Assembly: GCA_963977415.1 (NCBI GenBank)
Contig: CAXBOS010000017.1
Coordinates: 1-64,000 of the forward strand
Direction of reading: 5' to 3'
DNA: 64,000 nucleotides
Source of the DNA: Croceimicrobium sp963977415
GTDB taxonomy: Bacteria; Bacteroidota; Bacteroidia; Flavobacteriales; Schleiferiaceae
Shown here piece after piece: positions 28,401 to 35,048 of the stretch (positions within the stretch are counted from its first letter, which is position 1; the number at the start of each line of letters is the position of its first letter). The notes under the pieces were generated by a model, which was given only the letters and a program-made list of their open reading frames with translations, had not been told where the DNA came from and searched no databases. The position numbers were made by a program, and so were the translations under genes.

Positions 28401-30051
28401 TAATAGTGTCATTTACATTAGATGACAAGCTGATAATAATTTCCTTCCAACTATCAGTTTTACTATTCTGTTGCTGCCCCGTTTGAGTATCCTTTAAAAT
28501 CCATCCACTGCCATTATTGATGTAAGTTTTAAGGTTATCAATGCCACTACCGTAAGAATGTAAATAAAAAGTAAGCTGGGGGTTGGTGAGGCCTACTAAG
28601 CTTATTAAAGGAGACTCTAGCTGAGCTTCAGGACTATTGCTTGAAAAGCCAATGGTCTCAGTAAACATATAATTAGCCGATCCTGTCGTATGGTCTCCTT
28701 GCGGACCAGTTGTGGTCGCCGTAAATTGAGGCGGACCAGTGGCCCATGCAAATGGCGTTAAAGGGCTGCGAGACCAACAAGAATTAATGGATCCAATAGT
28801 ATTAAAGCCTACACCAGGCGTGAAACTAGACCCGTCAAAGTTCTCAACATAAGGCGTGCTAACAGGATTACACTTGGTTTTAAAACTAACTGGCCCAGTC
28901 CAAATTGATACATCACTGGCTCCACAACTGTCTCTTATGTAGGCTTCGTAGGTGGTGTTTGGGCTTAATCCTGAAATGCTTGATGGGTTTGAATTAAGAT
29001 TTACGATAGTGCCTGAATTTGCACCGAACCCAGGTGAACCATAGCTTATTTGCCAGTTATTGGCTCCACCGGTAGTCCAGTTGAAAAAAGCTTCAGTGCT
29101 GGTAGTGTAGGTGCTCGAAAACTGTGTTGGTCTAGCACAGCTCGGGGCTTCCTCAATAGAAAAATCATCGATGCTGGCCGCATTCTGAAAGCCGATGCTT
29201 GCTTGAGAATAGCTGAATTTCACCCTTATGGTATCATTGGCGTAAGCACTCAGGTTTATCGGGCTCTCTAGCCAACTATCGGTGCCAGCCGTTTGTTGTT
29301 GGCCGCTTAATGTTTGTACTAAGGAATAAGTTTGACCTAAATCGCTTGAAACGTAAACTTTTAATTCATCTATGCTGCCGCCAAACATATGATACCAAAA
29401 TTTTAACTGCGGATTCGTAAGTGGGCCCAAGTCTACCAAAGGAGATTCGAAAATTGCAGTATCTGGAAAGGTGTTGGTGAAGCCAGCGCGGTCTATTTGC
29501 ATATATTTACCGCTACCCGACCTGCTGCTGCTTGGGCCAGTTACTCCATTTGGGAAAGCCGGTGGCCCGGGCTTCCAAAGCATGCCAATGCTGCTAGGTG
29601 TTCTTTGCCAACAAGAGTTTATGGAACCTTGGGTGTTAAAGTTACCTACAACCCAAGCGCCTCCATCAAAGTTAGCCGTAAAAGGAGCAGTTTGCACGGC
29701 ACATGAAGTAGTAGCTAATACAAATGCAGGCCAGGGATTCGATCCAGAAGTACAAACTTCGCGCACTTGAATGGCGTAAGTTGTGCTGGTGTTAAGTCCA
29801 TTAATTGTGTAGGGGTTACTATTTATAGTACTAACTGGTGCGAAATTTATATTGCCACCCTGAGTAACATATCGCAACTGGAAAGAAGTGGTGCTAGTTC
29901 CTGACCAGGTAATAGTAATGCTGTTTGGTCCATATGAAATGGCCCGCAAATTTGTTGGAGTATTGCAGGCGCTAGCGGTATTGATTTGACTAAAAAAAGC
30001 AAAAAAGGCAAAAAGTACCAGGTTAAGGCGGCAGAGACGAATGGCACTCAT
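25429..30051 (-). CDS. 1540-residue T9SS cargo with FN3, MAM-like and PKD repeats
   Basis: Secreted adhesin-like or enzyme-less scaffold protein. After a signal peptide (1-28) come four tandem pairs of a fibronectin-III domain and a MAM-like/jelly-roll domain. The latter begin with ENFD-type motifs (ANFDGGAW, ENFDGSSF, ENFDGTAW, ENFDNNTW) and contain WYHMFG, SGQQQ and IDD motifs. A fifth FN3, three PKD domains (e.g. FDASLSTGGSNYAWDFGDGN) and a type A T9SS sorting domain (IQIYPNPADDYLNI to the terminal MKKLLVK) complete it. I see no catalytic domain. It likely attaches to surfaces or glycans, but that is inference. Confidence 0.9.
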   Translation of the reverse strand: MSAIRLCRLNLVLFAFFAFFSQINTASACNTPTNLRAISYGPNSITITWSGTSTTSFQLRYVTQGGNINFAPVSTINSNPYTINGLNTSTTYAIQVREVCTSGSNPWPAFVLATTSCAVQTAPFTANFDGGAWVVGNFNTQGSINSCWQRTPSSIGMLWKPGPPAFPNGVTGPSSSRSGSGKYMQIDRAGFTNTFPDTAIFESPLVDLGPLTNPQLKFWYHMFGGSIDELKVYVSSDLGQTYSLVQTLSGQQQTAGTDSWLESPINLSAYANDTIRVKFSYSQASIGFQNAASIDDFSIEEAPSCARPTQFSSTYTTSTEAFFNWTTGGANNWQISYGSPGFGANSGTIVNLNSNPSSISGLSPNTTYEAYIRDSCGASDVSIWTGPVSFKTKCNPVSTPYVENFDGSSFTPGVGFNTIGSINSCWSRSPLTPFAWATGPPQFTATTTGPQGDHTTGSANYMFTETIGFSSNSPEAQLESPLISLVGLTNPQLTFYLHSYGSGIDNLKTYINNGSGWILKDTQTGQQQNSKTDSWKEIIISLSSNVNDTISIRFVGSKIGNSTLSDIAIDDVNIDEAPSCPRPQNITLLGVTSTSADLQWLSGGANNWNISYGSPGFNANNGTLINSNTNLGAITGLSPNTNYEAYVRDSCAVGDVSIWTGPISFRTACNAVTAPYFENFDGTAWIPSNFTSPGSIDACWNRSETGGYFVAPNQGASPIPNTGPSGDNTSGSGKYIFSQRQGFGATNLFTDIISPQIDLSNLTTPELRFWYHMFGNDIDKLEVAVSTGGAYTTLSTITGQQQSTATAAWLERIVNLNSYLNDTISVRFRFFRTNANAFFGESAIDDVRIDNSPTCPSPTNFNVNITTTNSINVSWTSGGATNWQIRYRAVGSTSPFTIISAPSNPFTINGLNPNTNYEIFVQDSCAAGDVSFWTGPVFGQTACGVSTLPFSENFDNNTWVEGFGGINFGDQINACWSRPSNTINNRWGPRTNNPSFNNGPSADASGSGKFINFESSSVSATNGTISSPQIAIINASNPFLYFKYHMYGNGINNLQVRLNTQNNGNNLTVKTISGQQQTSKTSAWLEDSVDLSPYIGDTIVVIFRAQALNLRGDIAVDEMRIENLGPSCGAPINLNLTNATYNSIDFSWQSTNTGSITNLRWYPAVAGPAAATVVPNVTSPYSIGGLTASTDYVIELFDSCFALASNSLIDTLSTLVCDTVTANFTFNGRFLRRSFQSTSNNADSLFWQFGGLDSSFVQNPNYNFPGSGVYTITLIAFNDCGNSDTIVSNITVCDTLRANFTNSFSNDSTRFFANPGNNATGYRWDLDDGFTATGDSVAVKYADANTKVVTLTSWNACGDTVRNTRNIPGCLPPKADWTYSVLSPINAGLRIQFDASLSTGGSNYAWDFGDGNTGTGINPIHIYTTPSLIYKVKLTVTNNCGGQDIKEFRLNQIGLEEYEAHASIQIYPNPADDYLNIDHDSPNLELKELKIFDAQGKLVLHQKFESQQEHIINIGKLGSGIYQVMLESNYGYLMKKLLVK

Positions 30052-30132
30052 ATTTTATCCTAATTTTTAAAAATTATGCTACTTAAACATAACGCGAATT
30101 GAGTAAATTGGTTGGTTTAAGCAACAACCTAA

Positions 30133-32088
30133 TTAGGCAACGGCGGGTAGCATCACTTTAAAGCAAGTTCCAAGGCTAATTGTTGAGCTAATTTCCATAT
30201 TTCCAGACATTTTCTGTAAGAAGTCTAAACTTATTTTGAGGCCAAAGCCAGTTCCTGTTTCTCCCGACGTTCCATTTTGGCTAGTAAAAGAATCACCGCT
30301 TAATATTTTCTCTACCATTTTAGCCTCCATGCCATGTCCTTGGTCGCAGATTTCTATCTCAATGAGATTTTCTCGCTTCAAAATTTTAATCGTAATGGTT
30401 TTTCCCTTAGGCGAAAATTTGATTGCGTTGCTTATCAAATTTCGAATCACCGTCATTAACATTCTTTCATCAGCAAGGGCAAAACAATTTTCATCCGATT
30501 GAAAATCTAATCCAATACTTTTTTGATGCAAGGTCGGCTGATTAAGAGCGATTATATTCTGACACAAAGCCTTAATGTCAATTTTTTGCTTTTTCACGAG
30601 CATGTTGGACTCGCTAGAATAGGACCAGCTTAAAAGGTTTTCTAATAAGCTGAAGCTACTTATAGTGCTGGTTTGCAACATGTCTAAAAATTCAGTGGTA
30701 ATTAAATTTTTATCATTTCGCATCAGATTTAAGGCTTGACCTAGGCTTGCGATTGGCCCTTTTAAGTCATGACCAATTATGTTGAGTACTCTACTTTGTT
30801 GATTATTTAGTCTTTCTAAAGCTTGATTTTTAATTTCTAGCTGTTCAGTTTTTTCCACTATTTTAGACTCAAGTAGCTGGTTTAGAGCTTCAACGTTAAT
30901 TTTATTTTTTTCTAAGGCAGAAAAGGCCTCTTTGCGGGCTACATCCCTTTCTATCTGCAGTGTATTTATGCGATCTGCTAAAGCAGCAAATAATAGAATT
31001 ACATCAATAGCAGAACCAATTTGGCTAGCATGAAGGCTGAACTCGGAAAGAGGGATAATTGAAAGGCGTTGTAAAATCGTAATTATCACACCCACTAAAA
31101 AAACACTCCAAGCGAGAATAAAGAAACGCGCAGGTTTGTAACCTTGGAGGTATAAAATAATACCAGCTACAAGCATTAGTAAACAACCGAGAAGTCCCAC
31201 AATTTGAACAATCTGATTTGCGAGGCTGATATTACCAAAAAGCAAAATTGGGAAAACGGAAAAATTGAAAATGAGCGAAACCCACAATAATTTATTAAGC
31301 TTTGGTGCTTGCTTTCTGGTATTCAAGAACTCCATGCTAAAGAGGGTCGAAAAAATGCCTAAACCAAAAATCCAGGGCTCGTATATGTTAAATGAAGGAT
31401 ATTCAGGCCAGAGGTATTGGAAGGCATAACCGCTAAGATGTAGTACAATAAAACTAGTGCCTATTAAATGGCCCACGTAAGCAAAAAACACTCGTGAACC
31501 GCGACTAATAAGGCCAATAATAATGGCACCAAGAATGGCCAATATCATCAAGCCGAGATAAGTAGCCTGCAGAAAATCACGTTTGCCTAAAACGGTGTCA
31601 ACATATTCCTGGTTAATTATTTTTAGGGGTAACTGAAGGTTTAATTTCGATCTAGCCTTGAGGTAAATGAGATTAGTATTGGGCGGAATGCTGAACCGGA
31701 AAAGATTATCCTTAATTGGTCTAGTGTCAAAGGCTAAATAGCTGCCAGTTAAAAAGCGAGCACTGAGACTATCCCCAGAGAAACTCCAAAAGCTAAGACT
31801 ATCAATTAGTGGATAGTCGATTAATAAAAAACGTTGCTCTTGTTCATTAGGGTCTAAGTAAATCTTAATCCAAATATTTTGATCGAGATCGGCAAAATTC
31901 AGCTCCTTATCTTTAACCGGAATAAAGCTAGCATCTTTAATACTTTCAAGTGAGGAGGTGTTGTCTACATCAACATAGTAAAAGACGGAATCTTGATGCC
32001 ACTGCGAAGAGGCAAATATGGACATTGTCGGGCCTAAAACAAAAAGGCCAAGAAGAAAAATTAGTGTTTGTCTTTTCAAGTTATTCAA
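30133..32088 (-). CDS. sensor histidine kinase, 7TMR-DISM type
   Basis: 651 residues. Signal peptide, periplasmic 7TMR-DISMED2-like beta-sandwich (about 25-165, ending FSIPPNTNLIYLKARSKLNLQLPL), a seven-helix membrane region (about 170-375), a coiled coil (about 375-430), then the kinase core. The phosphoacceptor is H440 in IIGHDLKGP. The ATPase boxes are NLISNAIKFSPKG, EICDQGHGM and ETGTGFGLKIS. The ligand is unknown and no response regulator is adjacent. It is divergent from a Crp/Fnr gene with a palindrome between them. Confidence 0.93.
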   Translation of the reverse strand: MNNLKRQTLIFLLGLFVLGPTMSIFASSQWHQDSVFYYVDVDNTSSLESIKDASFIPVKDKELNFADLDQNIWIKIYLDPNEQEQRFLLIDYPLIDSLSFWSFSGDSLSARFLTGSYLAFDTRPIKDNLFRFSIPPNTNLIYLKARSKLNLQLPLKIINQEYVDTVLGKRDFLQATYLGLMILAILGAIIIGLISRGSRVFFAYVGHLIGTSFIVLHLSGYAFQYLWPEYPSFNIYEPWIFGLGIFSTLFSMEFLNTRKQAPKLNKLLWVSLIFNFSVFPILLFGNISLANQIVQIVGLLGCLLMLVAGIILYLQGYKPARFFILAWSVFLVGVIITILQRLSIIPLSEFSLHASQIGSAIDVILLFAALADRINTLQIERDVARKEAFSALEKNKINVEALNQLLESKIVEKTEQLEIKNQALERLNNQQSRVLNIIGHDLKGPIASLGQALNLMRNDKNLITTEFLDMLQTSTISSFSLLENLLSWSYSSESNMLVKKQKIDIKALCQNIIALNQPTLHQKSIGLDFQSDENCFALADERMLMTVIRNLISNAIKFSPKGKTITIKILKRENLIEIEICDQGHGMEAKMVEKILSGDSFTSQNGTSGETGTGFGLKISLDFLQKMSGNMEISSTISLGTCFKVMLPAVA

Positions 32089-32105
32089 GAAATCCCTGTA
32101 TTGAT

Positions 32106-32117
32106 TGTAAATTTACA
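32106..32117. promoter_or_regulatory. perfect 12-bp palindrome between kinase and Crp/Fnr genes
   Basis: TGTAAATTTACA is a perfect inverted repeat in the 77-bp gap between the divergent kinase and Crp/Fnr genes. It has the TGT-N6-ACA shape of a dimer operator but lacks the GTGA core of the two downstream sites, so it may bind a different factor or be chance in AT-rich DNA. Confidence 0.35.
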
Positions 32118-32165
32118 CAATTAGAAAACACCTAATGCAAGAGTCCCAGTGCGGGAAGACAAAAT

Positions 32166-32825
32166 ATGGACACAAAAGAAGAGAACCTTGATGTAATTTC
32201 TATCTTAAAACAAAACTTTCCAGTTTTTCATAATCAGGATCTTATAGCTAAAATGGCTAAGGAAGCGCGCTGGTTTAAGCATGAAAAGGAAGAAACTATT
32301 GTTGGTTTTGGAGAATACCCAAAGTGGATCCCACTAGTTACAAATGGCGCGATAAAAATTAGCCGCGCCGATGAAGAAGGAGGAGAGATCTTTTTATATT
32401 ATCTCTATCCTGGTCAAACTTGCGCCATGACCTTAAATTGCTGCATGGTCGATAAACCTAGCGAGGTAAAAGCTATTGCAGAAGAGGGCACGGAGTATTT
32501 GGGGCTTCCCAGAAAATCTTTGCCACAATGGATGCTTGAATTTGACGAATGGCGTCAGTTTACCTTAGAGACCTACAACGAACGCTACGAAAATCTTCTG
32601 GCCACAATTGATGCTATTGCTTTTCAAAAACTGGATGAACGCTTGCTCAACTTGCTTAAGGATAAAAGCATAGCTAAAGGAACGAACGAAATTGAGGTCA
32701 CCCACAAAAGCTTAGCAGAAGAGTTACATTCCTCTCGCGAAGTGATTTCACGCTTGCTCAAACAGTTGGAAAAAATGGGCAAAGTGCAACTAAGTAGAAA
32801 TAAAATTACGGTGAACCTAGGCTAG
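32166..32825 (+). CDS. Crp/Fnr family transcriptional regulator
   Basis: 219 residues: cyclic-nucleotide-binding-like sensor (about 15-120), long dimer helix (about 128-165) and winged HTH (about 175-215). The recognition helix is S190-R-E-V-I-S-R196, with the R-E-x-x-x-R spacing of E. coli CRP that reads GTGA. The sensor has cysteines C86, C92 and C93 (YPGQTCAMTLNCCM) where CRP binds cAMP, so a thiol, persulfide or metal signal is possible. It is followed by a cupin and a rhodanese gene, each with a GTGA-N6-TCA site. Ligand unknown. Confidence 0.93.
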   Translation: MDTKEENLDVISILKQNFPVFHNQDLIAKMAKEARWFKHEKEETIVGFGEYPKWIPLVTNGAIKISRADEEGGEIFLYYLYPGQTCAMTLNCCMVDKPSEVKAIAEEGTEYLGLPRKSLPQWMLEFDEWRQFTLETYNERYENLLATIDAIAFQKLDERLLNLLKDKSIAKGTNEIEVTHKSLAEELHSSREVISRLLKQLEKMGKVQLSRNKITVNLG

Positions 32826-32843
32826 GCCTAAAACTTTGATCAG

Positions 32844-32857
32844 GTGACTTTTGTCAT
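32844..32857. promoter_or_regulatory. candidate Crp/Fnr operator upstream of the cupin gene
   Basis: GTGACTTTTGTCAT contains TGAC-N4-GTCA, i.e. the TGA-N6-TCA core of Crp/Fnr sites with the preceding G. It ends 45 bases before the cupin ATG. Its centre is about 36 bases upstream of a TTG that could end a degenerate -7 box, a spacing consistent with class II activation. Confidence 0.55.
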
Positions 32858-32902
32858 ACTTTTTCAAACAGATTTTTATGACCTTGTATTAAAATTAAGG
32901 CC

Positions 32903-33421
32903 ATGGAAACGATAAAAGATTTGGCTCAGCTAAAATATAATCTGAGTCTTGGTCCAGGTTATGGAGGTTATAGCGAACTGTTAAAGGCAATTGATTTCTC
33001 ATCCGAAGAATTAAATAAATATTGTCAGTTTTCCGACCAACGCTACCAAAGGGTTCGATTATATGATAGCAATTTGATTGAAGCCGTTTTAAGCTGTTGG
33101 CAACCAAAGCAGGAAGGGAATATTCATAATTTCAACAATTCGGTAGGTTGGTTTAAGGTTTTGCGGGGGACAGTGGTTTTAGAAAACTTCGATTTAAGTC
33201 TAGATGCCCTTGAGCCGACGTATAGCCAAAGTTTTACTGAGGGTGAGATGGGTTTTCTAGATGATGATCTTGGCTTTCACCGCTTCAGAAGTAAGGGCTT
33301 AAATGAGGCGGTAGTCCTTCACTTTTATGCAGAAAAGTTAATGCATCGGGGTGTTTATGATCCTGTAAATGCCGAGGTAAAGATAATGGAGGCCGCCGTT
33401 GATAATAGTTTCGATGACTAA
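32903..33421 (+). CDS. cysteine dioxygenase-like cupin with altered metal site
   Basis: 172 residues resembling type I cysteine dioxygenases, which oxidise cysteine to its sulfinate using iron held by three histidines. The counterpart of the substrate-binding Arg is R50 (YQRVRLYD). The first cupin motif reads N-I-H75-N-F77 instead of H-x-H, so the second ligand is lost. The third is H126 (GFHRF). The catalytic-triad positions read V138-H140-Y142 instead of S-H-Y. Catalysis may therefore be lost or changed. The Crp/Fnr gene lies upstream and a rhodanese gene downstream, supporting a role in sulfur chemistry. A different small cupin function is the alternative. Confidence 0.75.
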   Translation: METIKDLAQLKYNLSLGPGYGGYSELLKAIDFSSEELNKYCQFSDQRYQRVRLYDSNLIEAVLSCWQPKQEGNIHNFNNSVGWFKVLRGTVVLENFDLSLDALEPTYSQSFTEGEMGFLDDDLGFHRFRSKGLNEAVVLHFYAEKLMHRGVYDPVNAEVKIMEAAVDNSFDD

Positions 33422-33430
33422 AGTCTAAAG

Positions 33431-33444
33431 GTGATACACATCAC
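33431..33444. promoter_or_regulatory. candidate Crp/Fnr operator upstream of the rhodanese gene
   Basis: GTGATACACATCAC is a perfect GTGA-N6-TCAC inverted repeat, the CRP-type core. It ends 46 bases before the rhodanese ATG, essentially the same distance as the site before the cupin gene. A degenerate -7 box (CAAATTTG, 33467-33474) lies about 36 bases after its centre. Confidence 0.6.
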
Positions 33445-33490
33445 TACCCAAGCCAAGCATTTAGAGCAAATTTGCTGAAAAATAAAGTAT

Positions 33491-33793
33491 ATGGGATTTT
33501 TCTCCTTTTTAAATTCAAAGAGCGATAAGATTAAAGAATGGAACGCTAAGGGCGCCATAATTGTGGATGTTCGAAGCAAAGAAGAGTTTCGCAGTGGTCA
33601 TATTAAAGGCGCTAAGAACATTCCTTTGCCCGGAATAAACACTAAATTGAAAGAGTTAAAAGGCTACGAAAAGCCAATCATTTTTTGCTGTGCTTCCGGA
33701 ATGAGAAGTGGTCAAGCTACCGCAATCTCCAAACAAGCAGGTATTGAATGCATGAACGGCGGTGGCTGGAGCAGTCTATCAAGAAAATTGTAG
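33491..33793 (+). CDS. single-domain rhodanese
   Basis: 100-residue sulfurtransferase. The active-site loop is C-C-A-S-G-M-R-S (around C71-C72), preceded by IIFC, and the N-terminal signature VDVRSKEEFRSGHIKGAKNIPL is intact. In the usual rhodanese layout the persulfide-bearing cysteine is the one followed by the loop (CASGMR). There is no signal peptide. The adjacent Crp-type operator and dioxygenase-like gene suggest it belongs to a persulfide or thiosulfate response. A terminator follows at 33814. Confidence 0.94.
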   Translation: MGFFSFLNSKSDKIKEWNAKGAIIVDVRSKEEFRSGHIKGAKNIPLPGINTKLKELKGYEKPIIFCCASGMRSGQATAISKQAGIECMNGGGWSSLSRKL

Positions 33794-33813
33794 TTTTTTT
33801 GGTTTATGTTTAG

Positions 33814-33855
33814 AGAGGGGCTTTTTGCATTAAGCAGAGAGCCCCTCTTTTTTAG
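33814..33855 (+). terminator. terminator after the rhodanese gene
   Basis: AGAGGGGCT (33814-33822) pairs with AGCCCCTCT (33840-33848) and is followed by a run of T. Confidence 0.85.
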
Positions 33856-33905
33856 GTTTCATGGCTTCACTCTTCTTTAGTAGCTCCTGCAATAGCTGCA
33901 TAAAC

Positions 33906-33913
33906 TATCTTTG
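33906..33913 (+). promoter_or_regulatory. predicted -7 promoter box of the nucleoid-associated protein gene
   Basis: TATCTTTG followed by CGCC, an exact TAnnTTTG match, 17 bases before the ATG. Confidence 0.55.
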
Positions 33914-33930
33914 CGCCATATAATTTAGCC

Positions 33931-34968
33931 ATGTTCGAAAAGATCGATAATTCACTCAGCAGCTTGGTGGTGCACCAAGTTGGGAATAAGCTTAAGGAAG
34001 AGGGTTTGGTTTTAAGTAAGTCGGAAAGTGGTCTCGATTTGCCTACCTTAAAGATTGTACAAGACTACCTAGCGTCGGCCTTTCTTCATCCAGAATTTTA
34101 TCGCTTTACGCATCCCGCTGATCTAAAACTGAATAGCGTTTACTCAGTCATTTGCGATATTTTCGATAGCCCAACGAGTTTTGTGGCGAAGTCAGCACAA
34201 TTGGCCAAGTTACTTTACGATGTGTCCGATCACCCTAAGGTAAAAAGTGGAGAGCTACTGCTTATGTATCTCGAAAACGCACGAGCTTTCGGGCAAGAAG
34301 CACCGGCCATTGCTATCTTTAAGTCTGAGAAAAAACGCCCCTTCTTATTTACCGAAAATCAAGGCGATATTATTGAGCTTTTCAGCTACAAAGGTATTAG
34401 CCCGTCTAAAGTTGATAAGGCCGCGCTGATCTTTAACAACGATCGCGAAGATGGCTTTCATGTGTTATCAGTAGACAATATTAATCGTGGCGAAGAAGCT
34501 AAATTTTGGTTCGAAAGCTTTCTGAAATTGGAAATTAGATCCTCCGAATTTTCGAAAACGACGGAGCTAATTGGTCTAACCAAAAGTTTTGTAGATCAAG
34601 ATTTACAGGGAAGTGAAGTATTGGATAAATACGGTGCAAGCGAATATTTAGAGCGTTCCAAAGGATATTTTGAGGAAAATGAAAGGCTTGCGCCTGATGA
34701 CTATACAGAAAAGGTTTTCGAAGACCCCGCTGTTGCAGATAGGTTTAGAGAGTATGTAGCGCAAAGGGAACCAAAGTCGCTAAATTTTGAAGAAGAGTTT
34801 GAAGTAAGTCCCGAGGCCTTGAAAAAAAAACAGTCGGTTTTTAAAAGCATCCTAAAACTCGATAAAAACTTCCATATTTATATTCACGGTAAGCGCGAGT
34901 GGATTGAGAAAGGTCAAGATGATGACGGCCGAAAATTCTACAAAGTATATTACGAAGAAGAAAACTAA
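33931..34968 (+). CDS. nucleoid-associated protein, NdpA/YejK family
   Basis: 345 residues. It matches the Bacteroidota branch of the YejK/NdpA family: VVHQVGNKLKEEGLVLSKS near the start, LFTENQGDIIELFSYKGISPSKVDKAALIFN in the middle, and YIHGKREWIEKGQDDDGRKFYKVYY at the end. Family members associate with the nucleoid; their exact task is unresolved. The start ATG is 17 bases after a strong -7 box. The gene ends before a bidirectional terminator and faces the metal receptor operon. Confidence 0.88.
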   Translation: MFEKIDNSLSSLVVHQVGNKLKEEGLVLSKSESGLDLPTLKIVQDYLASAFLHPEFYRFTHPADLKLNSVYSVICDIFDSPTSFVAKSAQLAKLLYDVSDHPKVKSGELLLMYLENARAFGQEAPAIAIFKSEKKRPFLFTENQGDIIELFSYKGISPSKVDKAALIFNNDREDGFHVLSVDNINRGEEAKFWFESFLKLEIRSSEFSKTTELIGLTKSFVDQDLQGSEVLDKYGASEYLERSKGYFEENERLAPDDYTEKVFEDPAVADRFREYVAQREPKSLNFEEEFEVSPEALKKKQSVFKSILKLDKNFHIYIHGKREWIEKGQDDDGRKFYKVYYEEEN

Positions 34969-34971
34969 TTC

Positions 34972-35008
34972 AAAAAAAAAAACGGCGGCCTTTTAAGCCG
35001 CCGTTTTT
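34972..35008. terminator. bidirectional terminator
   Basis: AACGGCGGC (34981-34989) pairs with GCCGCCGTT (34997-35005), with an A run on the left and a T run on the right. It serves both the nucleoid-protein gene and the convergent receptor operon. Confidence 0.88.
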
Positions 35009-35048
35009 GGTTTATTATTCTCAAATCAGATTTGAAATCGAACTCCGC

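Noticed and set aside
25429..30051. A cell-surface enzyme (protease or glycosidase) in the large repeat protein
   Set aside because: Only binding-type FN3, MAM-like and PKD domains and the sorting signal were visible.
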